Positions 8,305-15,934 of a stretch of 26,001 bases of DNA are shown here, piece by piece. How positions within the stretch are numbered: position 1 is the stretch's first letter; each line of letters begins with the position of its first letter. The stretch covers positions 1-26,001 of the forward strand of contig CAZEIM010000039.1 in assembly GCA_964512145.1 (NCBI GenBank), in the 5' to 3' direction. The notes under the pieces are model-generated. The model was not told the origin of the DNA. It ran no database searches and was given only the letters and a program-made list of their open reading frames with translations. The position numbers were made by a program, and so were the translations under genes. The stretch comes from CAYOHR01 sp964512145 (GTDB lineage: Bacteria > Bacteroidota > Bacteroidia > Flavobacteriales_G > JALEGO01).

Positions 8305-8885
8305 ATTTTGTTTACCACTTCGTTTTTGAAATAATTCTTTGGTATTTATTATAATCTTCATTGTAATTTAAGGCTATAATTACCTTTTTTATTAAAAACT
8401 TGAAATTTCTGTATTAATTAGGCTCGGTTTACATTGAATTAAGACATATTTGTTAAAATAATTAGATTTAAAATAACAGTATTAGACGAATACGAATGAA
8501 ATAGATAATTATTAAACGATTACTTAAAAGAAAATTAATACTATTAATTTGGAGTAAATTTCATTAGAGTTTTATATTCAAGTAATTTAGTGTTATAACA
8601 ATTTGTTCTGGGGTGTTTTTTAGTTTAAGTTATTATTTTTGGCTCTAAAAAACTGCCCTAATTTTTTTGAAGCTTAAAGAACAAAAACGGTATCTCAAAA
8701 AGAGCTATGAAGATGAATCATAAAATGTACGGTTCTCCAATATCTATAATCTCAAACTCTTTGAAAATAAAATTTGACCAATTGGAAAAATAATAATAGA
8801 AGAATTTGAAAAACGAAAAAACTACTAGATTAATCTAAATATTGAATGAAGCTAGTTTTTATGATGACTGCCAAAATGAAATTTT
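8305..8885. other. 581-bp noncoding stretch, mostly featureless
   Basis: AT-rich DNA between two convergent genes. From 8305 to about 8660 I see no ORF, RNA gene or strong hairpin. The only sign of coding history is at 8667-8793 (listed separately). Confidence 0.6.
8667..8793 (+). pseudogene. Possible degraded IS3-type transposase (OrfB) fragment
   Basis: One frame reads 'LKEQKRYLKKSYEDES' then stop. The next frame from 8722 reads 'KMYGSPISIISNSLK' and continues to a stop at 8793. Joined across the frameshift this resembles the HTH_21 segment of IS3-family OrfB, in which a helix ending in 'E-S-(K/R)' is followed by 'YGSPRI' and then a helix ending in 'L'. Only about 40 residues are recognisable, there are no inverted repeats or DDE motifs, and the match rests mainly on YGSP. 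Treat it as a weak fossil. Confidence 0.27.
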
Positions 8886-10994
8886 TTAATATCTAATACC
8901 AATAATCATTTGATCATCAATTTGTTCGTGGTGGTTCATCCATTCCATCATTTGCTCCGATAATATTTCTTTTTTATCAATAATTGAACCTGAATTCGTT
9001 TCACATAATACCTCTTTAAATTTTTTAGCCGAAAATTTCTTTTTAGGATTACCTCCAAATTGATCCATATAACCATCTGAAAATAAATAAATAATATCAT
9101 CCGTGATCAAATCTATTTTAATAGAGTCGTAGGTTCTATCCATCGGATTATCATTCCCACTAATATTCCCGCCAATTCCTTTTGGAGTAGCTTTTAATAC
9201 ATGTAATTCATTATTCCGGAGTAAGTAAGCAGGGTTTTGAGCTCCTGAGAATTCTAGTGTATTTGAGGCATGATCAATAACACATAAACTTATATCCATG
9301 CCATCCTGAGCTCTTTCTGATTTTTTATCTTGTTGTAAATTAAAATATACCCCTAAATGTAATAGTTTTAGTATTTCAGCGGGTTCAAAAATTTTTCGGG
9401 TAACAATTATTTCGTTCAGTAACGAATTACCCAACATACTCATAAATGCACCCGGAACCCCATGCCCTGTACAATCTACAGCTGCTATAATTGATTTATT
9501 TTCAATATGTGCAAACCAATAAAAATCACCACTTACAATGGCTTTGGGTTTATAATATATAAAGACTTCTTTAAAATACTTGGCAATTTCTTCTTCTGGC
9601 TTTAAAATAGATCGTTGTATTCCTTCAGCATAATTAATACTTTCTAAAATATTTTTTTGCTGTTTTTCAATAATTTTATTTTTCTCCTCGAGTGCAATAT
9701 TGGTTTTTTGTTTAATTAAATATCTGTTGTATAAAAGTAACAGAATAATAATAAGAACAATCCCCAATACAATAGATGTATATTGGATAATTTTAGACTG
9801 TTGTAACTCTAATGTTTTAATCTTATCTTTTTCTTTAAATAATTCAATTTCTTTTTCCTTTTCTTTGGTTTCATATTTTGTTTGCATTTCTTCAAACACT
9901 CGCTGATTGGTAGTTTTTACAACACTGTCTTTTAAATTATTTCTTAATTGCGCATATTCATGGGCGTTTTTATAATTTCCCGTGGAAGAAAAAATTTTGC
10001 TTAGTTCATCGTAAATATCAATAATTTTGTTTTTATCGCCACTTTCTAGTGCCAGATTGAGCGATTTTAGAGCATTAAATTCGGCTTCGGTAAACTTTTT
10101 TTGCATCCGCTGAATTTGAGCAATATTTAAAAAAGTGGCCGAAAGTAATGTTTTATGTTTTTCTTGATCTAAATACTTTAATGCTTCTTGTAAGTTATCT
10201 AATGCTTTTTTTTCATCTCCTGAGTTTTGATAAATAGAGGCTAAATTTATTAAGGTGGTCGCTATTTTATCGGAATAATTAAGATCTGCGTATATTTTTT
10301 TAGCTTCGGTAGTATAAAAAATAGCCGAATCTGGTATTGACTTTTTAATAAAAACATTACCAATATTACTTAAGCAATTGGCTTCGCCAAATTTATCTTT
10401 AATTTTTCTTTTATATTCACAGGACTTAAAATAGTATTTTAATGATTGATCATATTTTTCCTGATATTCATATGTCATTCCTAAATAAAAATAAGTGTTG
10501 GCAGCCAATTTGTCGTCATTTTTGTTTTCCAATAAATTAAGTGAAACTAGTAAATAATTCATGGCTTTAGTATATTCTTGTATTTGTAATAATGTAGCAG
10601 CTAATAAATTATTTATCACAATTTTTTCTTCATCTCCAGCATATATTAATGCTTGTTCGTAATGTTTTAATGCTGGCGTAAAATCCCCCTTTAATAAATC
10701 AATATTGCCTAAAATTTTATGACCAAAACACAATCCTTTTAAGTAATTTAATGATTCTGATTCGGCAACAATTTCATGTGCTATTTTTTTAGAACTATCT
10801 AAGCTAACATGCAAATAGGCAAAAGCCAGCATATACTTTTTATCAATTAATACAGTATCTTTATGAGGGTATTTTTTTACTTCTTTTTCTAGAGAATCAA
10901 TGGTATTGGTAGAAAATCCTTTTAAATAAAAATTAATAAGGAATAATAATAGACATAAATATCTTGCATTCATTCTTTTAAATTTTAAAAACAC
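8886..10994 (-). CDS. TPR - membrane - SpoIIE-type PP2C phosphatase
   Basis: 702 residues. Signal peptide ('YLCLLLFLINFYLKGFS'), then about seven to eight TPR repeats (about 60-350), a charged coiled coil ('KEKEKEIELFKEKDK'), one membrane helix ('SIVLGIVLIIILLLLY', about 405-425), a second short coiled coil and a C-terminal SpoIIE/RsbU phosphatase domain (about 458-702). The metal-binding motifs 'VSGDFYW', 'AVDCTGHGVPGAFMSM', 'FSDGYMDQFGG' and 'IDDQMIIG' are intact. It should sense something in the periplasm and dephosphorylate a cytoplasmic Ser/Thr phosphoprotein such as an anti-anti-sigma factor; no partner is nearby. ATG 10973 is an alternative start that trims seven residues. Expressed divergently from the hydrolase at 11191. 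Confidence 0.92.
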   Translation of the reverse strand: MFLKFKRMNARYLCLLLFLINFYLKGFSTNTIDSLEKEVKKYPHKDTVLIDKKYMLAFAYLHVSLDSSKKIAHEIVAESESLNYLKGLCFGHKILGNIDLLKGDFTPALKHYEQALIYAGDEEKIVINNLLAATLLQIQEYTKAMNYLLVSLNLLENKNDDKLAANTYFYLGMTYEYQEKYDQSLKYYFKSCEYKRKIKDKFGEANCLSNIGNVFIKKSIPDSAIFYTTEAKKIYADLNYSDKIATTLINLASIYQNSGDEKKALDNLQEALKYLDQEKHKTLLSATFLNIAQIQRMQKKFTEAEFNALKSLNLALESGDKNKIIDIYDELSKIFSSTGNYKNAHEYAQLRNNLKDSVVKTTNQRVFEEMQTKYETKEKEKEIELFKEKDKIKTLELQQSKIIQYTSIVLGIVLIIILLLLYNRYLIKQKTNIALEEKNKIIEKQQKNILESINYAEGIQRSILKPEEEIAKYFKEVFIYYKPKAIVSGDFYWFAHIENKSIIAAVDCTGHGVPGAFMSMLGNSLLNEIIVTRKIFEPAEILKLLHLGVYFNLQQDKKSERAQDGMDISLCVIDHASNTLEFSGAQNPAYLLRNNELHVLKATPKGIGGNISGNDNPMDRTYDSIKIDLITDDIIYLFSDGYMDQFGGNPKKKFSAKKFKEVLCETNSGSIIDKKEILSEQMMEWMNHHEQIDDQMIIGIRY

Positions 10995-10999
10995 AAATC

Positions 11000-11027
11000 G
11001 TGTAAATAATACCCAAGCTTTTTACAC
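11000..11027. promoter_or_regulatory. GTGTAAA-N14-TTTACAC dyad upstream of the SpoIIE-type phosphatase
   Basis: Perfect 7-bp arms 14 bp apart, just upstream of the minus-strand start at 10994. Spacing of arm centres is about two helical turns, as for a dimeric repressor or activator. No family can be named. Confidence 0.28.
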
Positions 11028-11190
11028 TTGAAAAGTACAAATAATGGGTTAAAAATACGGAAATTTTTTAAATACATTTTTTTATATACACAGTACATTG
11101 TTTAAAATTTGATGATAAATAATCCTTGTAAAACCCCATTTAGCTCAAAAATTAATTAGAATTTTGCTCATTACATAATTTGATATATCC

Positions 11191-11871
11191 ATGGAGTTAA
11201 CTTATTACGGTCATTCGTGTTTCGAATTACACACCAATAATATTAAAATATTATTTGATCCCTTTATTTCAGGGAACGAATTGGCAAAAAACATTGATGT
11301 AAAAAAAATTAAGTCGCAATATATTTTAGTTTCTCATGGTCATGCCGATCATACGGCTGATGTATTACAAATTCATCATCAAAGTGAAGCTCAAATTGTT
11401 TCTAATTATGAAATAGTAACATGGTTCGAAAAACAAGGAGCTCAAAAAACACATCCGATGAACATTGGCGGGACATGGAATTTTCCTTTTGGAAAATTAA
11501 CGATGACGAACGCGGTACATTCAAGCAGTATGCCGGATGGTTCGTATGGTGGAAATCCAGCCGGTTTTATCATACAAACTTCTCATAAAACTCTATATTA
11601 TGCAGGGGATACGGCACTTACTTACGATATGGAACTATTAGGAAAGAAGTATGCAATAAACTATGTGTTTTTACCCATTGGTGATAATTTTACGATGGGC
11701 TTCGAGGATGCCATACAAGCATGTAAATTATTGAACTGTAATAATTGCATCGCTATGCATTTTGATACATTTGGGTATATAAAAATTGATCGTGAACTGG
11801 TTAAAAACACATTTCACAAAAATGGTGTACATTTGCATTTGTTGGAAATTGGTGAAACCATTCAATTATAA
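11191..11871 (+). CDS. UPF0173 metal-dependent hydrolase (UlaG-like beta-lactamase fold)
   Basis: 226 residues. Starts 'MELTYYGHSCFEL', the family opening. The metallo-beta-lactamase signature 'HGHADH' is at 49-54, followed by 'NPAGFII', 'YYAGDTALTYDM', 'LPIGDNFTMG' and a C-terminal ligand His in 'AMHFDTFG'. All match the UPF0173 hydrolases related to UlaG. The substrate is unknown for most of the family. It sits 6 bp upstream of parA on the same strand, so it is probably co-transcribed with the partition genes; no functional link is implied by sequence. Confidence 0.92.
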   Translation: MELTYYGHSCFELHTNNIKILFDPFISGNELAKNIDVKKIKSQYILVSHGHADHTADVLQIHHQSEAQIVSNYEIVTWFEKQGAQKTHPMNIGGTWNFPFGKLTMTNAVHSSSMPDGSYGGNPAGFIIQTSHKTLYYAGDTALTYDMELLGKKYAINYVFLPIGDNFTMGFEDAIQACKLLNCNNCIAMHFDTFGYIKIDRELVKNTFHKNGVHLHLLEIGETIQL

Positions 11872-11877
11872 AAATAT

Positions 11878-12690
11878 ATGGGGAAAGTTATCGCAATAGC
11901 AAATCAAAAAGGGGGCGTTGGAAAAACCACTACTTCCATAAATTTAGCGGCTTGTTTAGGAGCACTTGAATTTAAAACATTACTGGTTGATGCAGATCCA
12001 CAAGCAAATGCCACATCAGGTTTAGGATTCGATCCAAAAAATATTAAAACAGGCATATACGAAAGTATCGTTGATCAGATTGATATTCAGGATGTCGTGT
12101 TGTCAACCAACAATCCTAATTTAAGCTTAATTCCTGCGCATATCGATTTAGTTGGTGCAGAAATTGAAATGATTAACATGCCCAATAGGGAAAAAATGAT
12201 GAAACAAGCTATTGATAAAATTAAGGATCAATACGATTTTATTATTATTGATTGCTCTCCTTCTTTAGGATTAATTACTGTAAATGCTTTATGTGCAGCC
12301 GATTCAGTAATCATACCCATCCAATGCGAATATTTTGCTTTAGAGGGCTTAGGAAAATTATTAAATACCATAAAAATAGTTCAAAGCAATTTAAACCCCG
12401 ATTTAGAAGTAGAAGGAATGCTCCTTACGATGTACGATCAGAGATTACGTTTAGCTAATCAAGTGGTAGAAGAGGTTAAAACCCATTTTCAAGATATGGT
12501 TTTTGATACTATTATTAGTAGAAATACAAAATTAAGCGAGGCTCCTGGACATGGACAATCAATTATAATGTATGATGCAGGATCTATAGGCTCTGTAAAT
12601 TATTTAAACTTAGCTCGCGAAATTTTGCAAAAAAATAATAAAACAAAGATGTCTCAAGAAGACAAAATAATTTCTATTGTTGAAAAGTAA
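11878..12690 (+). CDS. parA: Chromosome-partitioning ATPase ParA (Soj)
   Basis: 270 residues. The deviant Walker A motif 'KGGVGKTTT' begins at residue 11 and includes the signature lysine K11. The Walker A' region reads 'TLLVDADPQANAT' and Walker B reads 'FIIIDCSPSLG'. 'RNTKLSEAPGHGQS' is the typical chromosomal ParA/Soj tail motif, with no N-terminal HTH as plasmid ParAs have. It forms an ATP-dependent nucleoid gradient that moves ParB-parS complexes. parB begins 17 bp downstream. Confidence 0.97.
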   Translation: MGKVIAIANQKGGVGKTTTSINLAACLGALEFKTLLVDADPQANATSGLGFDPKNIKTGIYESIVDQIDIQDVVLSTNNPNLSLIPAHIDLVGAEIEMINMPNREKMMKQAIDKIKDQYDFIIIDCSPSLGLITVNALCAADSVIIPIQCEYFALEGLGKLLNTIKIVQSNLNPDLEVEGMLLTMYDQRLRLANQVVEEVKTHFQDMVFDTIISRNTKLSEAPGHGQSIIMYDAGSIGSVNYLNLAREILQKNNKTKMSQEDKIISIVEK

Positions 12691-12707
12691 TATCCGACAT
12701 TGAGTGT

Positions 12708-13619
12708 ATGAATAAACTAAAAAAACCTGCTCTTGGACGTGGACTTAGTGCTTTGTTGCAAAGTGCAGAAACAGATGTAACTGTTAAGCCCACCAAAGAA
12801 AATGATAAAATGGTTGATTCTATCAGTAAAATTCCTGTCGAAAATATTGAGGCTAACCCTTTTCAACCCAGAACTCACTTTGAAGAGGAAGCTTTAGAAG
12901 AGCTTACAGAGTCTATTAAGCTATATGGAATTATACAGCCCGTTACCGTACGAAAATTAGGATACGATAAATATCAACTAATTTCAGGCGAGAGAAGATT
13001 TAGGGCGTCTCAGTTAGCCGGAATGAAAGAAATACCGGCTTATATCCGAATTGCAAATGATCAAGCGATGCTTGAAATGGCATTGGTTGAAAATATTCAA
13101 AGAAGTGATTTAGATGCCATCGAAATTGCTATTAGCTTTAAGAGACTATTGGATGAATGTAAAATAACCCAAGAAGAATTGAGTGAAAAAGTTAGTAAAA
13201 ACAGAAGCACAGTTACGAACTACTTACGCTTACTAAAATTACCCCCTGAGATACAATTGGGTATTAGAAAACACCTAATTTCTATGGGACACGCGAGGGC
13301 TTTACTAGCCTTAGACAATTTACAAGATCAACTTCATGTGTTTGAGTCTATTATTACTGACAACCTATCTGTACGTGAAGTGGAGAAAATTTGTAAAGAA
13401 CTTTCTGAAGAAAAAAATAATAAAAAATCACCTTCTAAAAAGCAAGTAAAAGAAACAGAAGGATCTACTAAACACTATTATGTGGCCGATCAGCTTTCAT
13501 CTAAATTTAATACTAAAGTTCTTGTAAAAACAAATCCCAAAGGGCAAGGAGTAATTACTATACATTTTAAAAGTGAACAAGACTTCATTAAAATTTCTGA
13601 AAAATTAGGTATAAAATAA
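12708..13619 (+). CDS. parB: Chromosome-partitioning CTPase ParB (Spo0J)
   Basis: 303 residues. The N-terminal 'KKPALGRGLSALL' is the conserved ParA-stimulating peptide. The CTP-binding core includes 'NPFQPR' (50-55), 'GERRFRA' (94-100) and 'ENIQR' (128-132). A helix-turn-helix for parS follows at about 153-176 ('TQEELSEKVSKNRSTVTNYL'). A lysine-rich linker ('KNNKKSPSKKQVK') leads to a C-terminal dimerisation region. It binds parS, spreads as a sliding clamp and loads SMC. I did not find a TGTTTCACGTGAAACA-like parS in this window. Confidence 0.97.
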   Translation: MNKLKKPALGRGLSALLQSAETDVTVKPTKENDKMVDSISKIPVENIEANPFQPRTHFEEEALEELTESIKLYGIIQPVTVRKLGYDKYQLISGERRFRASQLAGMKEIPAYIRIANDQAMLEMALVENIQRSDLDAIEIAISFKRLLDECKITQEELSEKVSKNRSTVTNYLRLLKLPPEIQLGIRKHLISMGHARALLALDNLQDQLHVFESIITDNLSVREVEKICKELSEEKNNKKSPSKKQVKETEGSTKHYYVADQLSSKFNTKVLVKTNPKGQGVITIHFKSEQDFIKISEKLGIK

Positions 13620-13633
13620 TATTTTATAAATAC

Positions 13634-14185
13634 ATGTTTTTAAAATATGGTAAGCATCTTTTTAGTATTCTTTTTATACTCAACACATTAAATATTACGA
13701 GCCAAAATATTGACTCTTTAATAACAGATACTACTAAAAAAAAACTTCATTCTCCGGCCAAAGCAGCTCTTTTTTCGGCTGTTATCCCTGGACTTGGACA
13801 AGTATACAATAAAAAACACCTTATGATTCCAATAGTATATGGAGGGTTAGCTACTACTTTTTATTTTGCACAAACCAACCGTGTACAATATAAATTTTTT
13901 AAAGAGGCATATATTGCAAGAGTTTTAAACCAACCGGTTAATCCCGCTTTAGAAGAATACTCAACAGAAAGTTTAGAGTTGCAAATGAATACATACCGAC
14001 AAAACATGGAATGGTCATGGGTGGGCTTTGTTGCAGTGTATTTGCTTAATGTGGTAGAAGCAAATGTTAGTGCACATTTAAAATCTTTTGACGTAAGCGA
14101 TGATTTATCATGGTATATTCAGCCGAATTGGCAAAGTAACCATAACAATTTTTCTATGGGCTTAGAGTTAAAATTACGATTTTAA
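13634..14185 (+). CDS. DUF5683 membrane protein
   Basis: 183 residues. Signal peptide ('LFSILFILNTLNITSQ'), then 'SPAKAALFSAVIPGLGQVYNKKHLMIPIVYGG', the hallmark of DUF5683, where a glycine-containing amphipathic segment precedes a membrane helix. A second hydrophobic stretch 'WSWVGFVAVYLLNVVEANVSAHL' follows, then a beta-rich tail ending 'GLELKLRF'. The terminal Phe and alternating strands would fit an outer-membrane association. Its place directly behind parB (14 bp) is the usual one in Bacteroidota. Function unknown. Confidence 0.85.
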   Translation: MFLKYGKHLFSILFILNTLNITSQNIDSLITDTTKKKLHSPAKAALFSAVIPGLGQVYNKKHLMIPIVYGGLATTFYFAQTNRVQYKFFKEAYIARVLNQPVNPALEEYSTESLELQMNTYRQNMEWSWVGFVAVYLLNVVEANVSAHLKSFDVSDDLSWYIQPNWQSNHNNFSMGLELKLRF

Positions 14186-14195
14186 AGAACATAAG

Positions 14196-14203
14196 TAATT
14201 TTG
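14196..14203 (+). promoter_or_regulatory. Bacteroidota -7 element TAATTTTG before the MoeB/ThiF gene
   Basis: TAATTTTG fits TAnnTTTG and ends 4 bp before the ATG at 14208. I see no TTG at the -33 spacing. If used it would give a leaderless or nearly leaderless transcript. Confidence 0.3.
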
Positions 14204-14207
14204 CATA

Positions 14208-15334
14208 ATGAGTTTTAATCCCCAAGAAATAGAATATTATCAACGACAAATGATTTTGCCGGAAATTGGAATTCAAGGGCAAATTAGGTTAAAACAATCA
14301 AAAGTATTAGTTGTTGGAGCCGGAGGGTTAGGTTGCCCTATTTTGCAATATTTAGCAGCATCCGGAGTTGGTAAAATTGGTATTGTAGATTTTGATAAAA
14401 TTGAAATATCAAACTTACATCGTCAAATACTTTATACCATTCAAGATGTTGGAAGATATAAAGCCACCGTTGCAGCTGAAAAACTTTCTAAGTTAAATCC
14501 CTATATAAAATATACGCCTTATGTTGAGGTTTTAAACACAAAAAATGCGTTAAATTTATTTCAAGAGTATGATATTATTGTAGATGGTAGTGATAATTTT
14601 TCAACCCGATATTTGGTTAACGATGCCTGTGGTTTATTAAAAAAAACTTTAGTATATGGGGCTATTTTTCAATACGAAGCTCAAATATCTGTGTTTCATC
14701 ACAAACAAGGTATATCTTATCGGGATATTTTTCCTGAAGCACCTAACCCCGAAAACATGCCAAATTGTTCGGAATCAGGTGTTATAGGCGTCTTGCCTGG
14801 AATTACGGGTACAATTATGTGTAACGAGGTGCTAAAAATTATATTGNNNNNNNNNNNNNNNNNNNNNNNNNNNNNNNNNNNNGTCATGTACTAGACGGAA
14901 AACTTCTTACGATTCATTCTTCAAACATGCAGATATTAACTTATAACATAATTAAGAATAATACCAGTACATTTCCGGACACAATCAATGACTTTTTAAA
15001 CCATTCGTATAATATTTTGTGCGAAGTCAAAAATTCTGACGATTCTTTTGAGATAACTTATAATATGTTATTACATCGTCTTTCAGAAGGAGAAAAATTT
15101 ACTTTTTTAGATGTTCGTAATTCCTGGGAGGAACCTAAAATACCTGTTTTAAATGGTTTAAACATTCCATTACATGAATTGTCGCAAAAAATGAATATCA
15201 TTCCAAACAACCATCCATTATTAGTATATTGTCAAAAAGGAAGCAGAAGTTTACAAGCATTAAATTTGCTTAAAAGTAAGGGGTTTACCGATATATACCA
15301 TTTAAAAGGTGGAGTGGAGTCATGGATATATTAA
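14208..15334 (+). CDS. ThiF/MoeB adenylyltransferase-rhodanese fusion (interrupted by an N gap)
   Basis: E1-like adenylation domain: nucleotide loop 'VVGAGGLGCPILQYLAASG', 'DFDKIEISNLHRQ', 'DGSDNFSTRYLVNDA', and the crossover region 'PNCSESGVIGVLPGITG' with the conserved Cys. After the gap the protein reads 'HVLDGKLLTIHSSNM', then a rhodanese domain with 'FLDVRNSWEE', active-site loop 'VYCQKGSRS' and 'HLKGGVESWIY'. This is the MoeZ/MOCS3 layout: it adenylates and sulphurates a ThiS/MoaD-type carrier for thiamine, molybdopterin or tRNA thiolation; no carrier gene is in the window. The four zinc cysteines of E. coli MoeB are absent: 'YRDIF' replaces CYRC and CPVC is missing. The 36-N gap (14847-14882) is in the wrong frame and cannot be its true length. 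Confidence 0.9.
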
Positions 15335-15360
15335 ATTTATGTAGAATAAGAAGTTAAAAT

Positions 15361-15378
15361 ATCCTTAGCTTTAAGGAT
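15361..15378 (+). terminator. Hairpin ATCCTTA-gctt-TAAGGAT
   Basis: A perfect 7-bp stem with a 4-nt loop lies 26 bp after the MoeB/rhodanese stop and is followed by a short T-rich run (TTTCTTAT). It fits a weak intrinsic terminator just before the promoter of the next gene. Confidence 0.45.
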
Positions 15379-15398
15379 TTCTTATAACCCGAATAGTA

Positions 15399-15406
15399 TA
15401 CCTTTG
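15399..15406 (+). promoter_or_regulatory. Bacteroidota -7 element TACCTTTG upstream of yjdM
   Basis: An exact TAnnTTTG match, 16 bp before the ATG at 15423, followed by TAC as is common in this phylum. A -33 TTG is not obvious (ATTTC at the expected spacing). Confidence 0.5.
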
Positions 15407-15422
15407 TACGTAATTAATAAAT

Positions 15423-15770
15423 ATGGAATCACCCAATTGTCCCAAATGTAAAGGCATAAATACTTACACCTTGCAAGGAAATTATGTTTGTTCTGATTGT
15501 TTTTATGAATGGAATTCTGAATTCCAAGAAAATACTATAGACGAAACTATTCCAAAAGTTATTAAAGATGCTAATGGAAATGAATTGTACGATGGAGACT
15601 CTGTGGTAACCATAAAAAATTTACCACTCAAAGGAACTTCACAAACGATAAAAGCAGGAACTAAAATAAAAAAAATCAAGCTTACTTCAGGCGACCATAA
15701 TATCGATTGTAAGATTGATGGATTTGGTTCGGTTGCTTTAAAATCGGAATTTGTAAAAAAGGTTTTGTGA
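15423..15770 (+). CDS. yjdM: Zinc-ribbon protein YjdM (PhnA family)
   Basis: 115 residues, the usual size. The N-terminal zinc ribbon has CPKC and CSDC pairs ('NCPKCKGINTYTLQGNYVCSDC'). The C-terminal PhnA domain has 'VIKDANGNELYDGDSVVTIKNLPLKG' and ends 'IDGFGSVALKSEFVKKV'. YjdM was named for alkylphosphonate utilisation, but no phn genes are here and its biochemical role is not well established. It has its own -7 element and is preceded by a hairpin, so it is probably a single-gene unit. Confidence 0.9.
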   Translation: MESPNCPKCKGINTYTLQGNYVCSDCFYEWNSEFQENTIDETIPKVIKDANGNELYDGDSVVTIKNLPLKGTSQTIKAGTKIKKIKLTSGDHNIDCKIDGFGSVALKSEFVKKVL

Positions 15771-15934
15771 TTATTTAATGTTGATATTGGGGTATATTTT
15801 TTACGTTAAAGGATATTAAGATAATTTAATAGTTTCTGTTTTTTGTTGTATTTAATTGGGTTTCAAGTGCCATAGCATTATAACTATCCATATATACCTT
15901 ATTTTTTTATATTTTCGTACTTAAGTTTACGCGT

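Noticed and set aside
9700..9906. Plus-strand open frame opposite the SpoIIE-type phosphatase
   Set aside because: Hydrophobic antisense of the membrane helix and coiled-coil region; no independent start signal.
11084..11092. ATATACACA, one mismatch from a DnaA box, between the phosphatase and UPF0173 genes
   Set aside because: A single near-match in AT-rich DNA with no cluster around it is expected by chance; no origin is called.
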